Below are positions 42,694-50,758 of a DNA stretch of 58,953 nt, piece by piece (positions within the stretch are counted from its first letter, which is position 1; the number at the start of each line of letters is the position of its first letter). Both the position numbers and the translations under genes were made by a program. The stretch lies in the NCBI GenBank assembly GCA_007571305.1, contig RKRR01000045.1, forward strand, positions 1 to 58,953, written 5' to 3'. Origin of the DNA: Candidatus Poribacteria bacterium (GTDB lineage: Bacteria; Poribacteria; WGA-4E; WGA-3G). The notes beneath the pieces were generated by a model. That model saw only the letters and a program-made list of their open reading frames with translations. It had not been told where the DNA came from and did no database searches.

Positions 42694-45600
42694 GTGAAGA
42701 CTGCTAAGAATACGATTCCACTTATGGGAACCTTGTTGGTATGTTTCTGCCTCGCCGTATTCGGACTTTCCACTGCCCCCGCGGAACAGAGCGAAACGCC
42801 ACAAACCCCTCTTAATTACAACCTTGACATCCGCCCTATTCTTTCGAACAACTGCTATGCCTGCCACGGACCAGACGCGAACACTCGGCAAGCGAACCTG
42901 CGGATTGATACGAAAGAAGGGGCGTTCTCCGAACCGAGCGGATACCCTGTAATCGTCCCTGGTAAACCGGAAGAGAGCGAACTCCACCTTCGCATTATCT
43001 CCAACGATGACAATTATCGCATGCCGCCAGCAGATTTCAATAAAATGCTGACACCGGCACAAATTGAAGCGGTTACACAGTGGATTCGCGAAGGCGCGAA
43101 ATGGGAAGAGCACTGGGCATTTACTACACCAGTCCGTCCAACGCCACCAGAGGTCAAGAACGGAAATTGGGTGCGAAACCCCATCGATGCGTTTATACTT
43201 TCACGCCTTGAAAAAGAAGATTTACAGCCCGCAAACGAAGCCGATAAGCGAACTCTTATCCGACGTTTAAGTTTAGACCTCACTGGCTTACCCCCGACGC
43301 GTGAGGAAATTCACGAATTTCTTGCAGACGATTCACCCGAGGCTTACGAAAAAGCGATTGATGCCCTCATGGCAAAGCCGGAATATGGCGAACATCTCGC
43401 GCGTTTCTGGTTAGATGTCGCACGTTACGGGGATACGCACGGGCTCCACTTAGATAACTATCGTGAAATGTGGCCCTACCGTGATTGGGTTATCGAGGCA
43501 TTCAATCAAAATATGCCTTTTGATCAGTTCACGACTGAGCAGTTAGCGGGAGATCTCCTGCCGGAACCAACACTTGAACAGAAGATCGCTACAGGCTTTA
43601 ACAGGTGCCATGTCACGACGAGTGAAGGCGGTTCTATTGATGAGGAATACTATGTCCAGTACGCGATTGACAGAGCCGACACGACCTCCACTGTCTGGAT
43701 GGGATTAACTGTGGGATGCGCGCAGTGCCACGATCATAAATACGATCCGATCACACAGAAGGAATTCTATCAACTCTATGCCTATTTCAACAATATCACT
43801 GAAAAGGCTATGGATGGCAACCGCAAGGATTCCCCACCTGTTGTGAAGTTGCCGACCCCGGAGCAGGAAGCTGAACTCGCCGCGTTTGATGAACAGATCA
43901 CCGAGCTGGACGCGCAGACGAAAGCACCTATCCCTGAAATAGATGCGACCCAAATCGCTTGGGAAAATAGGATGCCGCATTGGACAACGCTGAAGCCGAC
44001 CTCGCTCTACTCAAAAGGTGGTGCGACACTCGAAGTTTTAGAGGACAACTCCATATTAGTCAGTGGTAATAACCCTGAACAGGAGACCTACGAGGTTATT
44101 GTCGAAATACCCCCCGGCAAATGGAGTGCCGTCCGTTTAGAAGGTCTCACACACGAGTCCCTACCAGAAAGTGGGTTCGGTAGGAGCGATAACGGCAACG
44201 TCGTTTTGACAGATTTCGCGATCTTCATCGAGTCAGCCGTAGAAGGCGATACCTCTCCGACAGAGGGAGGCAGTGATAATGCCCCTGAGACGCAGGTAGA
44301 AGGCGAAACCCCCATTGAGACAGAAAAGGGAAGTGAGCCTGCCGCTGATGCCGACACTCAGATAGAAGCGGAAAAGACACCCGCCGTTGATGTCGATGCC
44401 GAAGAGCAATCGGAAAACACATTATCAGGCGACGCGAGCGTGGAAGGCGAGACCGAAAATATCGATACCGACGATCCATGGATACGTATTCCAGTCGTGC
44501 ATGCATGGGCAGACCACGAGCAAGCACTTGGGGAAAACAAGCTCGATGGTATCGTTGCAAATGCGATTGACGATAAACCGGAAACCGGATGGGCACTTGA
44601 CAGACAGAGTGCAAATCGGCAAGCTATCTTCCTTGTCGCTGCTCCCTTTGGAATGGAGGGAGGCAGATTGAAAATCCGCCTCAAGCACGAATATGACTTG
44701 CGGCACAAACAACTTGGCCGATTCCGACTTGCTCTTACGGATACCACAACGATTTATCCCATCGGTTCCAAGATTACTTTCGGTGACTGGCACGCCGCCG
44801 GTCCGTTCACTGCTGAGCACGGGAATCTCGCTTTCTACCACATCTATGAACCTGAAACGAAAAACGTCAACACAGGCGATACATTTGAGGTGAACGGTAA
44901 AACCATCAAATGGGAGAAGCAGACACATTGGGTTGACGAGCAGGTGCATAACGACATCGTTGGTGAAAATAGTGCTACCTACCTCTCACGCATCATAACC
45001 TCTGTTACACAACAGAAAGCACTCCTGTACATTGGAAGCAACGATGCGTTGAAGGTTTGGATGAACGGCACAGAACTCCTTGCCAAAAACGTTCAGCGGG
45101 ATACGGCTGCCGACCAAGAACAGGTGCAGGTCAATCTCAAACCCGGTAACAATACATTGCTCCTGAAAGTCGTCAACTACTCGGGTCCGTCCGGTTTCTA
45201 CTTCCGTATTGAAAGCGCGCCACCGATGATACCAGCAAATATTGTCGATATCGCTGGGATGCCTCGCGGCGAGCGCGAGACCGCACAGACGGAACAGATC
45301 CGAGATTTCTACAGGCAGAACATCACGCCAGATAAAAACATCAACGAAAATACCAAGCGCGCCTTCGCGGATATGAAAACGCTTTTTGCTGACTTATCAG
45401 AAGTTCAAGGGAAGCGGAACACACTTGATGCTTCGGTAACAACGACACTCGTCATGCAAGAGCGAGAGGAACCGAGAGGCGCCTACGTATTAGCACGCGG
45501 TGAATACCAGCATCGGGAGGAACAGGTTTATCCGCAAACCCCGGCAGTGCTGTCCCCTATGCCAGAAGAGGCAGCACCGAACCGCCTCGGCTTTGCGAAG

Positions 45601-46533
45601 TGGCTGCTTTCCCCCGAACACCCACTTACTGCCCGCGTCACGATTAACCGATTTTGGCAAAACGTTTTCGGGACAGGGATTGTGAAAACATCAGAAGATT
45701 TTGGGACACAAGGCATCCCACCGGTACACCCAGAACTTCTCGATTGGCTTGCAACCGAATTTGTTGCATCGGGATGGGATATTCAAGCCATGCTCAAATT
45801 GATGCTCACCTCAGCAACATATCGTCAGAGCGCACACGTCACTCCCGAAAAATTGGAACGCGATGCAGGTAACGAACTCCTCTCTCGCAGTCCAAGGTAC
45901 AGGCTTGATGCCGAAATTGTGCGAGATAACGCGCTCGCCCTCAGCGGCTTGTTGTATCCTCAAATTGGTGGTCCAAGTGTCAAACCACCACAACCGGATG
46001 GACTCTGGAAAGCCGTCGGGTTTACCGGCTCCAATACCGACACGTTCGTTAAAGATACCGGTGCTGATAAGATCTACCGCCGGAGTCTCTATACATTCTG
46101 GAAGCGGACCGCACCACCGCCACAGATGAACATTCTGGACGCGCCGTCACGTGAAGCCTGCACAATCCGTCGTGAACGTACCAACACGCCGATGCAGGCA
46201 CTCATGCTGATGAACGATCCACAGTTCTTTGAAGCGGCGCGTGCTTTCGCAGAGCGCACCATTAAAGAAGGGGGCGAAACACCAGAAGGGCGTATCGCCT
46301 ACATCTTTGAGGCAGCAACCGCTCGGCTTCCAAAGCCGAAGGAGGAAGCACTGCTACTGGAAACGTTCCAAGCTCACTACCAAGAGTTGGAGACAAATCC
46401 GGAAGCAGCGGAAGAACTCATCACTGTCGGTGAATCACCACCTGATGAGACTTTAGATGCGGTCGAAGTCGCTGCATGGACGATGATTGCAAACCTGATT
46501 CTCAATCTGGACGAAGTCCTGAATAAGGGATGA
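42694..46533 (+). CDS. Exported PSCyt1/DUF1549/DUF1553 protein with c-type haem motifs
   Basis: A 1279-residue exported protein. After the signal peptide (about 1-30) comes a PSCyt1-type cytochrome domain with C54-x2-C57-H58 (CYACH). DUF1549 follows at about residues 155-370, with ARFWLDVARYGDTHGLHLDN and a second haem motif C342-x2-C345-H346. Residues about 505-600 are an acidic, Glu/Thr/Ala-rich, repeat-like stretch. A beta-rich module at about 660-850 (YIGSNDALKVWMNGTELLAK) looks like a PA14- or CBM-type domain. DUF1553 closes the protein (LTARVTINRFWQNVFGTGIV). The family is typical of planctomycetes and relatives, where it is thought to act in carbohydrate degradation; the reaction is unknown. 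GTG start, with GGGAGA upstream. Confidence 0.9.
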   Translation: MKTAKNTIPLMGTLLVCFCLAVFGLSTAPAEQSETPQTPLNYNLDIRPILSNNCYACHGPDANTRQANLRIDTKEGAFSEPSGYPVIVPGKPEESELHLRIISNDDNYRMPPADFNKMLTPAQIEAVTQWIREGAKWEEHWAFTTPVRPTPPEVKNGNWVRNPIDAFILSRLEKEDLQPANEADKRTLIRRLSLDLTGLPPTREEIHEFLADDSPEAYEKAIDALMAKPEYGEHLARFWLDVARYGDTHGLHLDNYREMWPYRDWVIEAFNQNMPFDQFTTEQLAGDLLPEPTLEQKIATGFNRCHVTTSEGGSIDEEYYVQYAIDRADTTSTVWMGLTVGCAQCHDHKYDPITQKEFYQLYAYFNNITEKAMDGNRKDSPPVVKLPTPEQEAELAAFDEQITELDAQTKAPIPEIDATQIAWENRMPHWTTLKPTSLYSKGGATLEVLEDNSILVSGNNPEQETYEVIVEIPPGKWSAVRLEGLTHESLPESGFGRSDNGNVVLTDFAIFIESAVEGDTSPTEGGSDNAPETQVEGETPIETEKGSEPAADADTQIEAEKTPAVDVDAEEQSENTLSGDASVEGETENIDTDDPWIRIPVVHAWADHEQALGENKLDGIVANAIDDKPETGWALDRQSANRQAIFLVAAPFGMEGGRLKIRLKHEYDLRHKQLGRFRLALTDTTTIYPIGSKITFGDWHAAGPFTAEHGNLAFYHIYEPETKNVNTGDTFEVNGKTIKWEKQTHWVDEQVHNDIVGENSATYLSRIITSVTQQKALLYIGSNDALKVWMNGTELLAKNVQRDTAADQEQVQVNLKPGNNTLLLKVVNYSGPSGFYFRIESAPPMIPANIVDIAGMPRGERETAQTEQIRDFYRQNITPDKNINENTKRAFADMKTLFADLSEVQGKRNTLDASVTTTLVMQEREEPRGAYVLARGEYQHREEQVYPQTPAVLSPMPEEAAPNRLGFAKWLLSPEHPLTARVTINRFWQNVFGTGIVKTSEDFGTQGIPPVHPELLDWLATEFVASGWDIQAMLKLMLTSATYRQSAHVTPEKLERDAGNELLSRSPRYRLDAEIVRDNALALSGLLYPQIGGPSVKPPQPDGLWKAVGFTGSNTDTFVKDTGADKIYRRSLYTFWKRTAPPPQMNILDAPSREACTIRRERTNTPMQALMLMNDPQFFEAARAFAERTIKEGGETPEGRIAYIFEAATARLPKPKEEALLLETFQAHYQELETNPEAAEELITVGESPPDETLDAVEVAAWTMIANLILNLDEVLNKG

Positions 46534-46540
46534 TGCCTAT

Positions 46541-46565
46541 TGGACGCGTCTTTCAGGCGCGTCCA
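46541..46565. repeat. Intercistronic hairpin
   Basis: TGGACGCG, 9-base loop, CGCGTCCA: a perfect 8-bp stem between the DUF1553 stop and the DUF1501 ribosome site. There is no T-run, so it more likely stabilises or processes the message than terminates it. Confidence 0.6.
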
Positions 46566-46590
46566 TTTGACGAAAATTAGGAGACAGATA

Positions 46591-48069
46591 ATGGACCCAA
46601 TTAAGGAATATTTGAAACTCGAAACCCGCCGCCAATTTTTTGGTAAATTCGCGTCAGGTCTCGGCGGTGCGGCACTTGCTTCACTCCTACCAAACGCCGT
46701 TGTCAACGCTCTCGAAAGTCAAGCGAAACCGAGATTTGGAGGTCTACCAGAGTTACCACATTTTGCACCGAAAGCAAAACGGGCTATTTACCTGTTCATG
46801 TCCGGTGCCCCATCCCAGTTGGATCTTTATGACTACAAACCGAATATGGGGAAATGGTTCGATACAGACCTCCCAGAATCCGTCAGGATGGGTCAACGCC
46901 TTACAACGATGACTTCAGGACAGGATAAGTTCCCGATCGCACCCTCCATATTTGAATTCAAGAAGCATGATAACGGAGGGGACGGTGTATGGATGAGCGA
47001 ACTACTACCGCACACCGGATCGGTGGCGAAAGAGCTTGCGGTTATCAAGACGGTTCACACCGAAGCAATTAACCACGACCCTGCTATTACCTTCTTCTGT
47101 ACCGGCGATGAAAGCCCCGGCAAACCGAGTCTTGGCGCATGGCTGAGTTATGGACTCGGCAGTGAGAACAGAAATCTACCCGCTTTCATCGTGATGAACG
47201 CTACGTGGAGCGGTCCGAAGGGCGCGCAGGCACTCTATAATAGACTTTGGGGTTCCGGTTTCCTCCCATCAGAACACCAAGGCGTTTTACTTCGCAGCCA
47301 AGGTGACCCTGTCCTATTCCTCTCGAATCCAGAAGGTATGAATGAAAAGACAAGGAAACGGATGTTAGACACCCTCGTTGAACTCAATAAGGAACTTTAC
47401 GAGGAAGTCGGCGATCCTGAAACGCATGCCCGTATCTCACAATACGAAATGGCATTCCGCATGCAGACGAGTGTCCCTGAACTTGCGGACCTCTCTCAGG
47501 AACCTGAGCACGTCTTAGAGATGTATGGGCCTGAGGTCAAAACCCCCGGTACATTCGCCAATTGTTGTATTCTCGCACGGCGGATGATGGAACGTGATGT
47601 TCGTCTCGCTCAAATCTTCCACCGTGGCTGGGATCAGCACGGGCAATTGCCCACGAACATCCGCAACCAGGCTCGCGATATCGATCAACCCTCGGCTGGA
47701 CTTATCAAGGATTTGAAACAACGGGGTATGCTCGACGAAACCTTAGTCGTCTGGGGCGGCGAATTTGGACGAACCGTCTACTGCCAAGGTACGCTCACGC
47801 CGGATAATTACGGGCGCGACCATCACCCGAAATGCTTTACACGTTGGATGGCGGGTGGCGGTATCAAGGGCGGTGTCGTTCATGGCGAAACCGATGACTT
47901 CAGTTACAATATCGTCAAAGACCCTGTTCACGTTCGGGATATAAATGCTACGATTCTCCATCTACTCGGCATCGATCACGAGCAGTTAACTTTTAAGTTC
48001 CAAGGGCTTGACCATCGATTAACGGGCGTTGAGGAAAAAGCACGGCTCGTCCGTGAGATTTTAGCATAA
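46591..48069 (+). CDS. DUF1501 domain protein with twin-arginine signal
   Basis: A 492-residue exported protein. A Tat-type signal is visible at residues 13-33 ([20 protein letters not shown]). DUF1501 features follow: [40 protein letters not shown], and late [12 protein letters not shown] and [14 protein letters not shown], resembling the sulfatase/alkaline-phosphatase fold. DUF1501 proteins are regularly encoded beside DUF1549/DUF1553 proteins, as here after 57 bp. They presumably act together outside the cytoplasmic membrane. The start is clear, with AGGAGACAGATA before the ATG. Confidence 0.92.
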   Translation: MDPIKEYLKLETRRQFFGKFASGLGGAALASLLPNAVVNALESQAKPRFGGLPELPHFAPKAKRAIYLFMSGAPSQLDLYDYKPNMGKWFDTDLPESVRMGQRLTTMTSGQDKFPIAPSIFEFKKHDNGGDGVWMSELLPHTGSVAKELAVIKTVHTEAINHDPAITFFCTGDESPGKPSLGAWLSYGLGSENRNLPAFIVMNATWSGPKGAQALYNRLWGSGFLPSEHQGVLLRSQGDPVLFLSNPEGMNEKTRKRMLDTLVELNKELYEEVGDPETHARISQYEMAFRMQTSVPELADLSQEPEHVLEMYGPEVKTPGTFANCCILARRMMERDVRLAQIFHRGWDQHGQLPTNIRNQARDIDQPSAGLIKDLKQRGMLDETLVVWGGEFGRTVYCQGTLTPDNYGRDHHPKCFTRWMAGGGIKGGVVHGETDDFSYNIVKDPVHVRDINATILHLLGIDHEQLTFKFQGLDHRLTGVEEKARLVREILA

Positions 48070-48175
48070 GCGTCGGCATCTACCACAAATTCGATAGTTC
48101 CGGAAAGGACAGTGTCGCAACTTTCTTCTCTACCCCTAACCCACATTGTTCTGTAAGGATAGAGGAGATATAGGT

Positions 48176-49339
48176 ATGCAGACTTATCACGGGACTGAAC
48201 AGACACTCGATGCAAGAACATTCCTCTCAATTTTGGACGAGGACTATGAAAGCGTCTTTTTGACGAGTTGTGTCATTGAAGGGGCAGTCATTTTTTCAAC
48301 CGAATCCGCGGTGAAATCTGATAGACTGCCCCTGGTTAACAAGGAAATTGTCTGCATCGGATGCACCTTTAAAAACGTCGTCAGATTTGAGAAAACCCAT
48401 TTCCAAAAAGAGGTCTTTTTCGGAAGTTCTACTTTCCAAGAGGCTGTTCATTTTCGTGGTGCAGTTTTTCAAAGGACATGCGACTTTGGGGAGTCGAAAT
48501 TTGAGGGGCCAGCACTCTTCCGGGAAACATCCTTTCACGGAAAGACAAACTTTCGGCAAACATCTTTTCAGCAAGCTGCTGATTTTCAAAAGGTGGAGTT
48601 CCAAGAGAACGCCGTTTTTAGGAATGCCGTGTTCCAAGATACTGGGCACTTCAGTTGGGCCTCTTTCAACAAAACGTTGGACTTCGCACAAGCACATTTT
48701 TCGGAAACGACTGTTTTTAATCATTCAAAATTCTTCGGAAAAGTAGATTTCACTTCCGCCAGGTTCGCTATCTCAGCGTCCTATCAGGATGTTCGTTATA
48801 CGACAGACACAATATGGCAATGTCTTAAGAATAAGTGGAAACAGCAGCCTGATCAGCCAACGGAATTCTATCTGGATAGCGAAGATATTAACGAGGTTTT
48901 GAATCCTTTTTTCAAACGTTATGTAGCGGATCAACAGTTCATACGTGCCTTCAAAGAAAAAAACCCGTTTTGGGCTCAGGTTTGGAGATGGAGTTCGGAT
49001 TATGGGCGCAGTTTAGGGGTTTGGGCACTGTGGTCGCTGCTCATCGCCCTCTCCTTTTCGCTCCTGTATATAATACCGGGGCCTTCATGGCTTCCAGAAT
49101 GGTTCCAGGAACGGATGCCGCAATTCCATCAAGCAACTGGAACAGACACGGGGCTACCCTTAACTTTTTGGAAATCCTTTTACTTCAGTATTGTCACGTT
49201 TACAACTTTGGGATTCGGGGACGTTGTTGCAGACAATACCTTGGCGCGGATTCTCGTTACGCTTGAGGTCATCTTCGGATATATCATGTTGGGAGGTTTG
49301 ATTAGTATCTTCGCCAATAAACTCGCCAGTCGGAGTTAA
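48176..49339 (+). CDS. Pentapeptide-repeat protein fused to a two-helix ion channel
   Basis: A 387-residue protein. Residues about 60-205 are about 14 ten-residue units with Phe at two fixed positions, such as VVRFEKTHFQKEVFFGSSTF and DFQKVEFQENAVFRNAVF. This is a pentapeptide-type beta helix with a Phe ladder. After a linker, two transmembrane helices at about 285-305 and 355-380 flank a pore loop, FYFSIVTFTTLGFGDVVADN. TLGFGD corresponds to the TxGYGD potassium-selectivity filter with Tyr changed to Phe. This is an Ion_trans_2 channel half that would work as a tetramer. GGAGATATAGGT precedes the ATG. Function is inferred from the architecture. Confidence 0.88.
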   Translation: MQTYHGTEQTLDARTFLSILDEDYESVFLTSCVIEGAVIFSTESAVKSDRLPLVNKEIVCIGCTFKNVVRFEKTHFQKEVFFGSSTFQEAVHFRGAVFQRTCDFGESKFEGPALFRETSFHGKTNFRQTSFQQAADFQKVEFQENAVFRNAVFQDTGHFSWASFNKTLDFAQAHFSETTVFNHSKFFGKVDFTSARFAISASYQDVRYTTDTIWQCLKNKWKQQPDQPTEFYLDSEDINEVLNPFFKRYVADQQFIRAFKEKNPFWAQVWRWSSDYGRSLGVWALWSLLIALSFSLLYIIPGPSWLPEWFQERMPQFHQATGTDTGLPLTFWKSFYFSIVTFTTLGFGDVVADNTLARILVTLEVIFGYIMLGGLISIFANKLASRS

Positions 49340-49364
49340 TTCATTCGCGGAAAAGTAGGTGTCC

Positions 49365-50435
49365 ATGAAGCAAAGTTTAGCCGTGCTCACGGTTACAATT
49401 GTAATGTTAATCAATATTACGGGGTGTTCGGTGGTTCGGCTCGCCGAAACTCGGACTGGATACGGACTCAAAAACGCCAATGAAACCAAAATGGACTTGG
49501 ATTTCCAACTTGGATTTAACGCAACAGATCGCAGTCTCAGGGTAACCTTAGAATATCAACCTTATACCATACACAAACCCCGGATAACTCTTACCGATCT
49601 CGGCATTGGTCTCGCTTCCTTGGGACTTCTGGGAAAGGTACTATACGACAATTGGGATCACGATTACACGTTTACTTTCGTTGATGATACATTTGACTGG
49701 TACGGTTCCGAACCGTGGGAGAAAGCAGTAATGATCGGAGTCCCAGTAGACATTCTACTTTACTGGGCTTTTTCGTATCCCTTTGATCGGAAAGCGGAGA
49801 AACTTGAAAAGCACCCACTAAGAAATCATTCGTACCGTATCATATTGCCCAACCACGGTAATATTGGTAAAGATTACCGCACAACAACTGGTACTGAGCA
49901 GATTTACATTAAGGATTTTCTATCTGATCTTGGAAATCCAGCATTTGTTAAGGATATTGAATCACTGAAGTTTCAGGCTTTTACAGAGGTTGGTGGAAAG
50001 CAGTACAACAAAGACCATACAGTTCAAGGAATCATTTTTCGGAATTTAGCACCCGATCTTACTCCCGTACCCCAGCCCGATCCTATACCAGCACCGCCTG
50101 ACCCTATTCGCATACCACAAGTTGAAATAGATGCACAATGGATTGAAGACCGTTTGCACGCCGGTGAAAAGGCAATATTAAAAATCATGTTAAAAAATAC
50201 CAGCGAAACTTTGCTTACAGAGTGCATTGTCACAACAACTAGCTCTGTCTCTCAGTTCAACAATTGGGAGTTAAAATTCGGTAACATCACACCCGGGACA
50301 TCAATAACAAGATCGATGGGTTTCAGTATAATTCCAGAGATGACTCCTCAAGATGTATCTGTCCATCTTCGCTTTGAAGCAGCCAGCGGTATTCTTCATG
50401 AGGAAATTGAGCGTAGACTTTACATTATAGAATAA
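49365..50435 (+). CDS. Lipoprotein of unknown function
   Basis: A 356-residue lipoprotein: signal peptide, then lipobox NITGC with Cys at residue 21. Residues about 65-150 contain two hydrophobic stretches (LTDLGIGLASLGLLGKVLYD and KAVMIGVPVDILLYWAFSYP). A proline-rich linker (about 230-245, PVPQPDPIPAPPDPI) leads to a C-terminal beta domain of about 110 residues resembling an Ig-like/CARDB fold (ILKIMLKNTSETLLTECIVT). Such domains often bind partners. The in-frame GTG at 49359 is an alternative start. It ends directly at a family B MITE. It lies 25 bp after the channel gene and is probably in the same operon. Confidence 0.7.
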   Translation: MKQSLAVLTVTIVMLINITGCSVVRLAETRTGYGLKNANETKMDLDFQLGFNATDRSLRVTLEYQPYTIHKPRITLTDLGIGLASLGLLGKVLYDNWDHDYTFTFVDDTFDWYGSEPWEKAVMIGVPVDILLYWAFSYPFDRKAEKLEKHPLRNHSYRIILPNHGNIGKDYRTTTGTEQIYIKDFLSDLGNPAFVKDIESLKFQAFTEVGGKQYNKDHTVQGIIFRNLAPDLTPVPQPDPIPAPPDPIRIPQVEIDAQWIEDRLHAGEKAILKIMLKNTSETLLTECIVTTTSSVSQFNNWELKFGNITPGTSITRSMGFSIIPEMTPQDVSVHLRFEAASGILHEEIERRLYIIE

Positions 50436-50588
50436 CCTAAGTTGCCAGTTCTGTAGCATAACCTGTTAGCTTGTGCCTCTTCACACCGAAAATAATAGAG
50501 AATACACCCAATCTTTCGGAAAAATGAAGGTGCCTCGCTAAAAAAGGGTGTTCGTGGATATGAAATCCTGTAGGTAGCAAGTTGGGTT
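50434..50588. mobile_element. MITE-like element, family B copy 4 (long form)
   Basis: A 155-bp element from AACCTAAG to GTTGGGTT, flanked by ATAGAAT at 50427-50433 and 50589-50595. It has the family core CATAACCTGTTAGCTTGTGC but about 60 bp of unrelated filling. Its first two bases complete the TAA stop of the lipoprotein gene. The rest of this 323-bp gap holds the promoter at 50621. Confidence 0.8.
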
Positions 50589-50620
50589 ATAGAATAAGAC
50601 ACTATCCCAAGTGAAAAGAC

Positions 50621-50648
50621 TTGATATGTCCCCACTTTTATGTATAAT
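50621..50648 (+). promoter_or_regulatory. Promoter for the WD40-caspase gene
   Basis: TTGATA (50621-50626), 16 bases, TATAAT (50643-50648). Confidence 0.6.
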
Positions 50649-50758
50649 AACACAAGATACTACTTCAATCGAAATACTCCTGCTTTCATCAACATAATCA
50701 GCATTTTCGCCTGAGCAGCAACTTAAGGCACACGAATTAAAAACAACACAGCAGCCGA

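Noticed and set aside
42619..43113. A 164-codon antisense frame at the start of the PSCyt/DUF1553 gene
   Set aside because: It overlaps the signal peptide and haem domain of a convincing gene and shows no recognisable domain.
44425..44949. A 174-codon antisense frame over the acidic insert of the PSCyt/DUF1553 gene
   Set aside because: The repetitive Glu/Thr codons of the sense strand create long open antisense frames; there is no start context.
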